From Listeria innocua (GTDB lineage Bacteria; Bacillota; Bacilli; Lactobacillales; Listeriaceae), in the NCBI RefSeq assembly GCF_028596125.1, contig NZ_CP117229.1:666001-730000 (forward strand): 64,000 nt of DNA. The letters run 5' to 3'. A program made the position numbers and the translations under genes. The notes under the pieces are model-generated. The model did not search any database. It saw nothing but the letters and a program-made list of their open reading frames with translations, and was not told the DNA's origin. Numbering within the stretch: position 1 is the first letter of the stretch; each line of letters opens with the position of its first letter. Shown piece by piece: positions 43,625 through 52,101 of this stretch.

Positions 43625-45430
43625 ATGTGTGGAATCGTTGGATATATTGGAACAAACAATGCAAAAGGTATTTTATTAGAAGGACTTGAAAAATTAGAAT
43701 ATCGCGGTTATGACTCAGCAGGAATCGCTTTACAAAACAAAGATTTAGTAACAGTTGTAAAAGAAAAAGGACGGATTGCAGACCTTGCGAGCCTTGTACC
43801 AAGTGATGCATTCGGTACAACAGGAATCGGTCATACACGCTGGGCAACTCACGGTAAACCAAATCACGAGAACGCTCACCCGCACCAAAGCAAATCAGGC
43901 CGTTTTACTATTGTTCATAACGGTGTAATCGAAAACTATACACTTTTAAAAGAAGAATATTTAAAAAATCATTCATTTATTAGTGATACAGATACAGAAG
44001 TAATCGTGCAGCTTATTGAATTATTTGCTGAAAATCTTTCTACAAAAGAAGCATTTAAAAAAGCATTATCATTACTTCACGGTTCATACGCAATTTGCTT
44101 AATTGACCAAACGGATACAGAAACACTATACGCAGCAAAAAACAAAAGTCCATTACTAATCGGAAAAGGCGAAAACTTCAACGTTATTGCAAGTGACGCA
44201 ATGGCTGTTCTTAAAGAAACCGATGAATTCGTGGAAATTATGGATAAAGAAATCGTTATCGTTACAAAAGACGGTTTTACATTAGAAACATTAGAAGGGG
44301 AAGAAGTTAGCCGCGCAAGCTACACTGCAGAACTAGATGCATCTGACATCGAAAAAGGCACTTACCCGCACTATATGTTAAAAGAAATCGATGAACAACC
44401 AGCAGTAACACGTAAAATCATCCAAGCTTACCAAAATGAAGCTGGTGAAATCAATGTCGATCAAACAATCCTTGATGAAATTTTATCTTCTGACCGTATT
44501 CACATTGTTGCTTGCGGAACGAGCTATCATGCTGGTTTAGTTGGAAAAAATTTAATCGAAAAAATGGCGAAAATTCCTGTAGAAGTACATGTTTCTAGTG
44601 AATTTGGCTATAATTTACCGCTAATGTCTAAAAAGCCGTTATTCATTTTCATTACGCAAAGTGGGGAAACTGCCGATAGCCGCCAATGTCTTGTAAAAGT
44701 GAAAGAACTTGGTTACCGGACGTTGACATTAACGAACGTACCAGGCTCTACGCTTGACCGTGAAGCAGATCATTCGATGTATCTCTATGCTGGACCAGAA
44801 ATTGCGGTTGCATCAACAAAAGCATATACCGCACAGATTTCTGTTTTAGCAGTACTTGCAGTTTCACTTGGTCGCGAAATTGGTGACGCTGAAGCACTTA
44901 GCATTAATTTGGCTGCTGAATTAGGTATCGTTGCAACTGCAATGGAAGCAATGGTTTCTAGTAAAGAAGTCATCGAACATATTGCGGGCGAATACTTAGC
45001 GACTTCTCGTAACGCTTTCTTCTTAGGTAGAAACATCGATTATTTCGTAGCGATGGAAGCAGCACTTAAACTAAAAGAAATTTCTTATATTCAAGCAGAA
45101 GGTTTTGCAAGTGGGGAATTAAAACATGGTACTATTGCGCTTATCGAAGACGGCACACCAGTTTTAGCACTTATTACGCAAGAATCTATCAATTGGAATA
45201 TTCGTGGAAATGTAAATGAAGTCTTAGCACGCGGAGCAAAAACTTGTGTATTTGCAATGGAGAACGTTGCGCAACCAGGTGACCGGTTTGTTATTCCACA
45301 AGTACATCCATTATTAACACCACTAGCAAGCGTTATCCCGTGTCAACTATTAGCTTATTACGCAGCACTTCACCGTGACTGCGATGTCGACAAACCAAGA
45401 AACTTAGCAAAAAGTGTAACAGTAGAATAA
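43625..45430 (+). CDS. glmS: Glutamine-fructose-6-phosphate aminotransferase GlmS
   Basis: GlmS makes glucosamine-6-phosphate from fructose-6-phosphate and glutamine, the first step of UDP-GlcNAc synthesis. ATG 43625 follows GGAGG and exposes the N-terminal nucleophile Cys2 (MCGIVGYIG); the ATG at 43610 would bury it. The 601-residue protein has the glutaminase domain ([11 protein letters not shown]), two SIS isomerase domains ([18 protein letters not shown]) and the C-terminal [15 protein letters not shown]-GlcNAc also feeds flagellin glycosylation by GmaR. Confidence 0.98.
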   Translation: MCGIVGYIGTNNAKGILLEGLEKLEYRGYDSAGIALQNKDLVTVVKEKGRIADLASLVPSDAFGTTGIGHTRWATHGKPNHENAHPHQSKSGRFTIVHNGVIENYTLLKEEYLKNHSFISDTDTEVIVQLIELFAENLSTKEAFKKALSLLHGSYAICLIDQTDTETLYAAKNKSPLLIGKGENFNVIASDAMAVLKETDEFVEIMDKEIVIVTKDGFTLETLEGEEVSRASYTAELDASDIEKGTYPHYMLKEIDEQPAVTRKIIQAYQNEAGEINVDQTILDEILSSDRIHIVACGTSYHAGLVGKNLIEKMAKIPVEVHVSSEFGYNLPLMSKKPLFIFITQSGETADSRQCLVKVKELGYRTLTLTNVPGSTLDREADHSMYLYAGPEIAVASTKAYTAQISVLAVLAVSLGREIGDAEALSINLAAELGIVATAMEAMVSSKEVIEHIAGEYLATSRNAFFLGRNIDYFVAMEAALKLKEISYIQAEGFASGELKHGTIALIEDGTPVLALITQESINWNIRGNVNEVLARGAKTCVFAMENVAQPGDRFVIPQVHPLLTPLASVIPCQLLAYYAALHRDCDVDKPRNLAKSVTVE

Positions 45431-45438
45431 AGTATTCA

Positions 45439-45471
45439 AGACCTTTTCGAAATTAGAAAAGGTCTTTTTTT
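45439..45471 (+). terminator. Terminator after glmS
   Basis: AGACCTTTTC (45439-45448) pairs with GAAAAGGTCT (45456-45465), followed by a T run. Confidence 0.93.
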
Positions 45472-45486
45472 ATGCAATCAATAAAT

Positions 45487-45514
45487 TTGCACGACCCCCT
45501 TGTTATACTATAAA
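45487..45514 (+). promoter_or_regulatory. Promoter of the FMN adenylyltransferase gene
   Basis: TTGCAC (45487-45492), a 16-base spacer and TATAAA (45509-45514) are visible; an alternative -10 TATACT lies at 45504-45509. Confidence 0.6.
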
Positions 45515-45542
45515 CTTAGAGAGGAATGGGGGAAATCAGCCA

Positions 45543-46280
45543 ATGGAAGTATCACACGTAACACTCGAACCAAATAAAGATAGTCGCCCCGCAGTATTAA
45601 CAATCGGTAAGTTTGACGGGGTTCATCTTGGTCACCAAACCATTTTAAATACAGCTTTATCCATCAAAAAAGAAAACGAAATTTTAACTGCTATTAGTTT
45701 CAGCCCACATCCACTTTGGGCTTTAAAACAAATCGAAATATACCGCGAAATGCTCACACCAAGAATGGAAAAAGAACGCTGGCTCGCGCATTACGGGGTA
45801 GACCATCTCATCGAAACAGCTTTTACACCAAGGTATGCGGAAACAACACCAGAAGAATTTGTTACGGACCATTTGACCAATTTACAATTATCGCATATCA
45901 TCGTTGGTTCTGAGTTTAATTTTGGAAAAGGGCGCGATTCTGATGTGGATTTACTGCGGGACCTTTGCAAGCCCTATGGTATCGACGTCACATCTGTCCC
46001 AGTAATTGAAACAAACCAAACAAAAATCAGCTCCACAAACATTCGAGCTTTTATTCGGCGCGGTCATTTCCTAGAAGCAGAACAACTCCTTGGTCACCCG
46101 TGGTATATTACCGGAATGGTAGAAAATGGTGAAATGGTCGGCTTAGATGACTATGTTCTTCCTGCAACCGGCACTTATCAAACCGACAAGAATCTCGTAA
46201 AAGTGACGAATAGCAGAACTATCAAAGTAGATTTACCAGACGGACTACAACAATTACATATGAAAAATGAACTTTCCTAG
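45543..46280 (+). CDS. FAD synthetase (FMN adenylyltransferase), kinase domain eroded
   Basis: The 245-residue protein has the RibF N-terminal nucleotidyltransferase domain: GKFDGVHLGHQ (the HxGH-type motif), SFSPHP, and the KISSTNIR motif (ISSTxxR). It would convert FMN to FAD. The C-terminal riboflavin-kinase domain is reduced to about 60 residues and lacks the GRTxGFPTAN motif needed for kinase activity. I recall a second, monofunctional FAD synthetase of this kind in L. monocytogenes. It is a single-gene unit with its own promoter and terminator. Confidence 0.9.
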   Translation: MEVSHVTLEPNKDSRPAVLTIGKFDGVHLGHQTILNTALSIKKENEILTAISFSPHPLWALKQIEIYREMLTPRMEKERWLAHYGVDHLIETAFTPRYAETTPEEFVTDHLTNLQLSHIIVGSEFNFGKGRDSDVDLLRDLCKPYGIDVTSVPVIETNQTKISSTNIRAFIRRGHFLEAEQLLGHPWYITGMVENGEMVGLDDYVLPATGTYQTDKNLVKVTNSRTIKVDLPDGLQQLHMKNELS

Positions 46281-46298
46281 TTATTAGGAAAGTTTTTC
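46270..46298 (+). terminator. Terminator overlapping the end of the FAD synthetase gene
   Basis: ACTTTCCTA (46270-46278 by eye) pairs with TAGGAAAGT (46285-46293), followed by TTTTT. The first arm overlaps the last codons. Confidence 0.78.
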
Positions 46299-46345
46299 TT
46301 TACATTTTATAAAATTAGTAATATACTAATTTAGTAAATTACTAA
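46299..46345 (+). promoter_or_regulatory. Promoter with two tandem palindromic operators
   Basis: TTTACA (46299-46304), a 17-base spacer and TATACT (46322-46327) form a promoter. Two perfect palindromes, TTAGTA-ATA-TACTAA (46315-46329) and TTAGTA-AAT-TACTAA (46331-46345), sit 16 bp apart start to start. The first covers the -10. This layout predicts a dimeric repressor binding two sites. The regulator is not encoded next to it. Confidence 0.78.
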
Positions 46346-46365
46346 AATTTAAAAGGAGAAATCTA

Positions 46366-46845
46366 ATGAAGATTCCAACTACCTTAAAACATAAACCAGT
46401 GATTGTTGCCGAAAATTACGAAGAAGTAGACGGTAAAAGCGCGTATCATTCGGATGCAAAAGGTCTTTCGCTTGGTCTTGCGCAGTGGAATGATCGTGGA
46501 AAAGTAGATATTTCAGCCAAAGTTTGGCGTCATACGGGCGATAAATGGTCGCGTCAATCCGAAGAGCTTCCATTACACCGCGTACTTGACTTAGCTATTT
46601 TAATTGCAAGAACGAAGGTTCATTTTAAAGATGCTTATCGTTTACCTAATTTTTACGATAAAGAAAATCCAACGCTTGATCGTATCGGCTTGCAAGGAGA
46701 TGCGCTGACTATCGCAGTTTGTGAAGATAACGAGTATATCGACGAAGACATTCAATTATTCGAACAAGCATTAAAAAATGATGATGAACTACTCAGCGAA
46801 CGCCTCAAGACACTTAGCAAACTTTTACAAGAAGCAGGATACTAA
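46366..46845 (+). CDS. Unknown protein, DUF6530-like
   Basis: The 159-residue soluble protein opens with a segment KHKPVIVAENYEEVDGKSAYHSDAKGLSLGLAQW and continues with WRHTGDKWSRQSEELPLHRVLDLAILIART. These resemble a small uncharacterised family that I associate with DUF6530. No catalytic motif is evident. An AAGGAG SD precedes ATG 46366. It forms a two-gene unit with the following GIY-YIG-like gene, 13 bases downstream, under a doubled palindromic operator. Confidence 0.75.
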   Translation: MKIPTTLKHKPVIVAENYEEVDGKSAYHSDAKGLSLGLAQWNDRGKVDISAKVWRHTGDKWSRQSEELPLHRVLDLAILIARTKVHFKDAYRLPNFYDKENPTLDRIGLQGDALTIAVCEDNEYIDEDIQLFEQALKNDDELLSERLKTLSKLLQEAGY

Positions 46846-46858
46846 GGACGTGAAACAA

Positions 46859-47197
46859 ATGGATAAAGAAAACCGCAAAGAGCTGATTCGCGCATACAAA
46901 GAAAAAGCCCCTGACGCCGGAGTATACCGTTTTATCAGTACAAAAACTGGCAAATATTTAATCGATAATACAATGGATTTAAAAGGAATAGCCAATAAGC
47001 TTGCTTTCGGAGTGAAAATTGGAGCAGGAAATATGCTACCACCAGAAATGGCAAAAGAAGCAACTGAACATGGTATCGACACCATTCAATTTGAAATTCT
47101 TGAAAAAGTAGACATTAAACCCGAAATGACAAAAGAAGATATTAAAGAAGAAAATGATGTACTTCTCAGTTTATGGCTAGAACGCGAAGATATTTAA
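46859..47197 (+). CDS. Degenerate GIY-YIG-like small protein
   Basis: ATG 46859 after AAGGACGTG gives 112 residues; the upstream ATG at 46778 is buried in the previous gene. The segment GVYRFISTKTGKYLIDNTMDLKGIANKL resembles the start of a GIY-YIG nuclease fold, with GVY for GIY and YLI for YIG. The usual catalytic arginine/glutamate pattern is not clear. It is probably co-transcribed with the preceding gene and is followed directly by a terminator. The nuclease activity is doubtful. Confidence 0.72.
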   Translation: MDKENRKELIRAYKEKAPDAGVYRFISTKTGKYLIDNTMDLKGIANKLAFGVKIGAGNMLPPEMAKEATEHGIDTIQFEILEKVDIKPEMTKEDIKEENDVLLSLWLEREDI

Positions 47198-47226
47198 GAC
47201 CTCTCCAGATGAGAGGTCTTTTTTTT
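47196..47226 (+). terminator. Terminator after the GIY-YIG-like gene
   Basis: AAGACCTCTC (47196-47205) pairs with GAGAGGTCTT (47211-47220), then T6. The first arm begins at the stop codon. Confidence 0.93.
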
Positions 47227-47301
47227 ATAGTTAAAATTGTACAATAAAAAGATAATTTAAATAAAAATACACTAAATGTCTACATTTTTTGTGTGAATTA
47301 A

Positions 47302-47310
47302 TGGTATACT
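47302..47310 (+). promoter_or_regulatory. Extended -10 promoter of the DUF4064-like gene
   Basis: TGGTATACT (47302-47310) is an extended -10 element. No good -35 is seen. The SD GGGAGG follows at about 47331. Confidence 0.6.
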
Positions 47311-47344
47311 AATAAATGACTATAAAAAAGGGAGGTTTTACAAC

Positions 47345-47740
47345 ATGAATCCAAGAAAACCAGAATTCATTCTAACATTAATAGCAGGAATTACAGGTAT
47401 TATCGCTGGTATTACAGGAATCGCAGGTGGAGGTATTCTTGCTGCTTTATCTGGTAGCGAAGAACTATCTGGAGCTGCAACAATGTCTACTACTGATACA
47501 GAAGCACTTGCTGCTGCTGGTGGTTTCGCAGTAATTTTATCTGCAATCGCTTTAGTTATTGGTATTGCTTTGATTGTTTTCGCAGTATTAATTAAACGTA
47601 ATGCGAAAGTATTTGGTATCTTAACGCTAGTAGCTGGTGTAGGCGGTTTCTTCTTAGTTAGCTTACTATGGATCGTTCCAGGCGTACTTGCAGTTATCGC
47701 AGGTATTATGTGCCTAGCGAGAAAAGTACAAACTTTCTAA
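47345..47740 (+). CDS. Small membrane protein, DUF4064-like
   Basis: The 131-residue protein has about four hydrophobic helices: one near the N-terminus (FILTLIAGITGIIAGITGIAGGGIL), two in the middle and one at the end (LLWIVPGVLAVIAGIMCLA). This is the arrangement of DUF4064 proteins. A serine/threonine-rich loop lies at residues 38-55. It is a single-gene unit between two terminators. Function unknown. Confidence 0.85.
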   Translation: MNPRKPEFILTLIAGITGIIAGITGIAGGGILAALSGSEELSGAATMSTTDTEALAAAGGFAVILSAIALVIGIALIVFAVLIKRNAKVFGILTLVAGVGGFFLVSLLWIVPGVLAVIAGIMCLARKVQTF

Positions 47741-47754
47741 AAGGTGCTTTAAAA

Positions 47755-47811
47755 AAATAGATTGTAACAATGTGAGAAATCATTTTGTTTACAGTCTATT
47801 TTTTTTACTAA
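47755..47811 (+). terminator. Probable terminator after the DUF4064-like gene
   Basis: AATAGATTGTAA pairs imperfectly with TTTACAGTCTATT about 20 bases downstream, followed by T8. The long loop lowers confidence. The remaining bases up to 47969 are AT-rich; a TATACT at about 47926 may be the -10 for the next gene. Confidence 0.6.
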
Positions 47812-47987
47812 AAAAGCACTGAAAATCAGTAAATGTTTATCGAACTTCACATTTTATTCACATTTTAAATATAATTCGGAAAATTGAGTCTAATTTTAGT
47901 ACTTGTTAATTTTGTGTTGATTGTATACTGGTTAAGTACCAATTTCATAAATAAGCGTTTATACATCTAGGAGGAATGATTAACTAC

Positions 47988-49541
47988 ATGAAAAAAACAA
48001 TCACAATGTCGCTACTAGTCGTATCTCTCGTCTTAATTAGTTTTATTAGTTCTCCAAACGCCAATGCAGCCGAAAAAAGTATTTTAACATCACCGAAACC
48101 AATAAATGAGGTTTTTCCTGATGAAAATATGGCTAAAGTAATAGCTGAAGTCACTTATAAGAGTAGTTCAGCAGATGAAGTATCTCAGGCAGATTTAGAT
48201 AACATTACAAAGTTAGATGGCAGCACCTCTGACCGTATGCCGGGGCCAATAATTTATTCGATAGAGGGTGTCGAGTATCTTCAAAATTTATCGGAATTTA
48301 ATATTTCTGGGCAGTCTGTAAGTAATATTTCACCGTTAGAAGGATTATCAGAGTTAGAAACTGTATATATTTCTGAAAATAATATTAATGATTTATCACC
48401 ACTTAGTAAATCTCCAAAAATAAAAATATTTGATGCATCGAATAATAATATAAGTGATATAAGCACACTTAGCTCATTGCCAAATTTAAATTCGGTAAGA
48501 CTAAATAATAATAGTATAAGTAATATTAGTGTGTTAAGGGATTTCCCGACAAACCAATTTGTTTATATTTATTTGGCCGATAATAAAATCAAGGATATTA
48601 GCCCGCTCGCTGGTAAATCGTTTCAACAATTAACACTTAACAATAATGAAATAAGTGATATTAGTCCATTAAGTAAGATGACACTATATTCAGAGGATCC
48701 ATTGGCCGATGATTTTTATATTGATATTAGCAATAACCACATTAGTGATATTAGTTCGTTGAAAAATGCTGATTTTGGCAAATTAGATTACTTTTTTGCA
48801 GAGGATCAGAGTATTGTCAATCAACCCAAAGCTTTTTCTACAAATTTCACACTGGAAAATAAAGTGAAAAATATCAATGGAACACTTGTGACGCCGAAGA
48901 ATATTAGTAATAGCGGTAGTTATTCAAATGCTATCTTATCTTGGCAACTTCCAAGCTTTGTAGCAAATCTAAATTATTCTTTTTCTGAGACAACTCAGAT
49001 TGGCAGGTCAACAGGGGAATTTAGTGGGAAGGTCACACAATCCCTTGTTGGAGGATATACAGTAACCTTTGACAATGAAGGAACACTATCTACAAGGACT
49101 TTTGCTAGTGATGAATTAGTAACTGAACCTGCAAAGCCTAGCAAAACAGGGTTCACGTTCACTGGTTGGTACGATGCAAAAACTGGTGGAAAGAAATGGA
49201 ACTTCGCTACAGATAAAATGCCAGCAAACAATATGACACTATATGCTCAGTATGAAGAACAAGCAACAGATCCAGCTGATCCAGGAAGTCCAGTTGACCC
49301 AACAAAACCAACAGATCCAGTTAAACCGGATGAAATAGTCTCCTCCGAGGGATCGGGTGATATGGAGATTAAGGGAGAACAATCTGGAACTATAGCGGCA
49401 TCAGAAAACGCAACTTCTTTAGATGACTCAAAACAACAAAGAACACTACCAAAAACAGGTGATACTAACTTATACTTGGTGCTGATTGGGCTATTATTTG
49501 TTGGATTTGCTAGTTTATTTTGGAAGAAAAAACAAATTTAA
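47988..49541 (+). CDS. Internalin-family LRR protein with LPKTG anchor
   Basis: The 517-residue surface protein (from ATG 47988; ATG 47976 is only about one base from the SD) has a signal peptide ending near ANA. It has an internalin cap and roughly six to seven SDS22-type LRRs of about 22 residues (for example NNISDISTLSSLPNLNSVRLN). An inter-repeat Ig-like domain is followed by one Listeria-Bacteroides (Flg_new) repeat (FTFTGWYDAKTGGKKWNF). A proline/threonine/aspartate spacer leads to LPKTG, a membrane helix and KKKQI. Host or surface interaction is assumed from the family; the ligand is unknown. Confidence 0.93.
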   Translation: MKKTITMSLLVVSLVLISFISSPNANAAEKSILTSPKPINEVFPDENMAKVIAEVTYKSSSADEVSQADLDNITKLDGSTSDRMPGPIIYSIEGVEYLQNLSEFNISGQSVSNISPLEGLSELETVYISENNINDLSPLSKSPKIKIFDASNNNISDISTLSSLPNLNSVRLNNNSISNISVLRDFPTNQFVYIYLADNKIKDISPLAGKSFQQLTLNNNEISDISPLSKMTLYSEDPLADDFYIDISNNHISDISSLKNADFGKLDYFFAEDQSIVNQPKAFSTNFTLENKVKNINGTLVTPKNISNSGSYSNAILSWQLPSFVANLNYSFSETTQIGRSTGEFSGKVTQSLVGGYTVTFDNEGTLSTRTFASDELVTEPAKPSKTGFTFTGWYDAKTGGKKWNFATDKMPANNMTLYAQYEEQATDPADPGSPVDPTKPTDPVKPDEIVSSEGSGDMEIKGEQSGTIAASENATSLDDSKQQRTLPKTGDTNLYLVLIGLLFVGFASLFWKKKQI

Positions 49542-49550
49542 GCCATTCAA

Positions 49551-49585
49551 AAAGACGATAAACCTCGGTTTATCGTCTTTTTTTA
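49551..49585. terminator. Bidirectional terminator between two LPXTG genes
   Basis: AAAGACGATAAAC (49551-49563) pairs with GTTTATCGTCTTT (49568-49580) around a CTCG loop. A run on one side and T run on the other serve both converging genes. Confidence 0.93.
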
Positions 49586-49602
49586 TTAATTATTATTCAG
49601 AT

Positions 49603-51588
49603 TTACAGCTGATTCTTTCTCCAAAGAACAATGGCAGAACTTAAAAGGAAGATTCCTACTAGTGAAGGAATTAGTGGACTCTTATCACCAGTTTTTGGAA
49701 GTTTTGGCATTCCTACTGTGCTTGATTCTGCTTTTGTTATCGATTTATTAAAAGTTGTTTTGTTCGATGGTGATTTTTCTGAACTGTCTTCTTTTTGATA
49801 TACAAAAGTGACTTTTTTCGGTGTTTGATCAAATGTTCCGAGCTCATTAGAGGGCTCTTTTTTTAGTGTGTATCCTGTTATTTCTTTATGAGGGATTTTA
49901 TACGTTTTTCCAATTTCTCCTTCTACTATTAAAGGATTACTAATTGGCGTGTTTGTTGAATCAACAAATTCTACTTCGACTTTACCAATTTTTGCTTTTA
50001 GTAAAGTTTTGTCTTTAGTGTACACGTAATTAACGGTTTGTTTAGTATCAGAAAATGTACCGTTCGCATTTGTTGGTGTTGTAGTTAGCTTATAACCTTG
50101 AATTGTTTTGGCAAAAGAAGAATAGGAATCTCCAATATTGCCATCTAAGACAGTTTGTTCTGCTAACTCTTTACCTGTATCGCTCACATAATTAATTGTT
50201 ACAGACTCAGCAGGAATAATATTTTTAGTGTAAATGTAATTCACTGTTTGTTGGTCTGCTGTTAATTTTCCGTTGGCGTTTGCTGGTGTTTCTACTAATG
50301 TGTATCCTTCAATCGTTTTTTCTGTAGAAGTATAATCATCGTCTATAAAACCAGTGAATGTTTCTGATGGCGCTAGTTCTTTACCTTTATCATCAACATA
50401 TTTTACAGTAACTGGTTTAGCAGGAACGGGGTCTTTTGAATAAACATAAGTGACTGTTTGTGAATCATTTAAAAAAGTACCGTTCGCATTAGCTGGCGTT
50501 TCTGTAAGTGTGTAGCCAGGAATCGTTTTAGCTTCAGACGTATAATTTGCTTCTAATAAACCTTTTAAAGTTTCAGAAGGAGCAATTGTTTCTCCTGTGG
50601 TACTTTTGTATTCGACTGTGACATCGGAGCCTTCTGGAGGAGCTTCCACAACGATTGGCACCCGTACTTTTGCAAATGGGTTGGAGGTAGTTGATAAGGT
50701 GCTTTTAATCGTAATGAAACCTTCACCTTCTGTTGTGGCTACCCCGTTTTCAAGCGTTGAAGAACCGTCGTCGTAATATTCGAATTCGTGAGTAGGGTAT
50801 AACGCATTATTTGAAGCTAATCCTAGTTTGGATTTATCAGGAGTCAGTTGTTTAAAGTCTGTTTTGTAAGGAACTACGATTGGATCGCCTTTATAAACCA
50901 ATTGATCTTGCTTTTGACGATAATTGTAATTCTCTAACATGTTTCCGCCATTATTATAGTTATCTAAATAATCAACAGGAACATCTGAAGTAATTTGATT
51001 TCCTTCTGTATCTATAATTAGTTGGCCACTGCGGCTAGCCCATTTAGTTGTAAAAATCTTATCAGGAATGGAAATTAAATTGTTATTACGAACATCGAGA
51101 CTTGATAAATGGGAAGACATATTCGTAATTTCTTCAGGGATTTCACTAATATTATTTCGTTGTAATAGAAGCGAATTTAAAGCTGGTAGGTCATAAACAA
51201 CTGTTGGAAATTCAGTCAGCTTATTATTATAAAAACTTAAAAAGGTTAGCTTTTTGAGTTCACCAATACTCTCTGGTACTTCCGTCAAAGTTCCTTGTGT
51301 TATATAAAGCCTAGTTAAATTTTTATAGTCTGTTATATTATCAGGTATAGAAGAGGCGCCTACTGGATCAAGAGAAGTGATTGTTTCTACATCTGCTAGT
51401 GTAATATCTTCTCGTTTTTTATTGAGATTTCTCTCTGTTGCCGAGATGAAAGCTTCGTTACCATCTAATTCTGTTTCAATCCAGGACGTCGGTTCAGTAT
51501 TAGCTTTTGGGAAAGTGAAGGGGACGAGTGTTGCGAGTAGCATGGAGCAAATGAGGATTAGAAAAGTTTTTCTCAAGAGGTATTGCAC
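49603..51588 (-). CDS. LRR-MucBP surface protein with LPKTG anchor
   Basis: The 661-residue protein has a signal peptide, a helical cap, and LRRs of the typical xxIPxxI class (LPALNSLLLQRNNISEIPEEI). A beta-rich linker leads to four MucBP repeats of about 65 residues (pattern VTVKYVDDKGKELAPSETF ... GYTLVETPANANG ... VNYIYTKN), then LPKTG, a membrane helix and basic tail. MucBP repeats bind mucin in some proteins. The start is uncertain: GTG 51588 lies one base after AAAGGA, while TTG 51576 is about 13 bases from it. Confidence 0.92.
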   Translation of the reverse strand: MQYLLRKTFLILICSMLLATLVPFTFPKANTEPTSWIETELDGNEAFISATERNLNKKREDITLADVETITSLDPVGASSIPDNITDYKNLTRLYITQGTLTEVPESIGELKKLTFLSFYNNKLTEFPTVVYDLPALNSLLLQRNNISEIPEEITNMSSHLSSLDVRNNNLISIPDKIFTTKWASRSGQLIIDTEGNQITSDVPVDYLDNYNNGGNMLENYNYRQKQDQLVYKGDPIVVPYKTDFKQLTPDKSKLGLASNNALYPTHEFEYYDDGSSTLENGVATTEGEGFITIKSTLSTTSNPFAKVRVPIVVEAPPEGSDVTVEYKSTTGETIAPSETLKGLLEANYTSEAKTIPGYTLTETPANANGTFLNDSQTVTYVYSKDPVPAKPVTVKYVDDKGKELAPSETFTGFIDDDYTSTEKTIEGYTLVETPANANGKLTADQQTVNYIYTKNIIPAESVTINYVSDTGKELAEQTVLDGNIGDSYSSFAKTIQGYKLTTTPTNANGTFSDTKQTVNYVYTKDKTLLKAKIGKVEVEFVDSTNTPISNPLIVEGEIGKTYKIPHKEITGYTLKKEPSNELGTFDQTPKKVTFVYQKEDSSEKSPSNKTTFNKSITKAESSTVGMPKLPKTGDKSPLIPSLVGIFLLSSAIVLWRKNQL

Positions 51589-52101
51589 ATCCTTTTATAA
51601 TTTGTTTTATTATTTATGAGTTAATTATAGTCCTTTTCCACATTTTCGTAGTACTAAAATCAGACCTATAAAACGCGTATGATTTCTTAAATGTGACTAT
51701 TTGGTGACGAAATCACAAAAATGGCGAAAAACAGGGTTTGTTCAAATTTAGACCCGATTTAACTTTTTTATAACTATTTTGGATGCTGTTTAGACTAAAG
51801 GAGACTATTTAGAAGGCATTGATTTGAATGCTTTTTTGAATTGGAAAACAAGTGGTATCAACGTGTTATTAGGTTTTTCTTCTGTGGATACTTGTTTTGT
51901 TCATGAAAATAATTTTCGGTTTTTTGAGGTAAATGTGTCAAAGAAAAGTGCTTGAAAATCAAAAGACACATTGCTTTTATGATATAAAATGTTCGAAAAA
52001 TGTTCACAATTGGCGATTTTAGGTACCTTATAAGGCATTTTTACAATATTGTTTAGCGTATAATTTTAGGAGTAATCAAAAACACTGGAGGTTATACATT
52101 A
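51589..52101. other. AT-rich divergent intergenic region
   Basis: This 513-base stretch lies between two divergently transcribed LPXTG genes. I see a minus-strand TATAAT at 51624-51629 for the left gene and a plus-strand TATAAT near 52060 for the right gene, both without clear -35 elements. No convincing small gene, RNA gene or repeat is visible in the middle. Its length leaves room for a regulatory leader or sRNA that I cannot recognise. Confidence 0.6.

Noticed and set aside
43501-43689. 62-codon frame upstream of glmS
   Set aside because: Covers the 3' part of the glmS ribozyme and the glmS start; the sequence is explained by the RNA element.
47840-47969. Possible PrfA box before the internalin-like gene
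   Set aside because: No TTAACANNTGTTAA-like palindrome found; only scattered TTAA and TGTTAA pieces.
47976-47987. Alternative ATG start of the internalin-like protein
   Set aside because: Only about one base from the SD AGGAGG; ATG 47988 begins a normal MKK signal peptide.
51589-52101. Search for a small gene or RNA in the long divergent gap
   Set aside because: Only very short frames without SDs and no strong terminator-like hairpin, so nothing was called.
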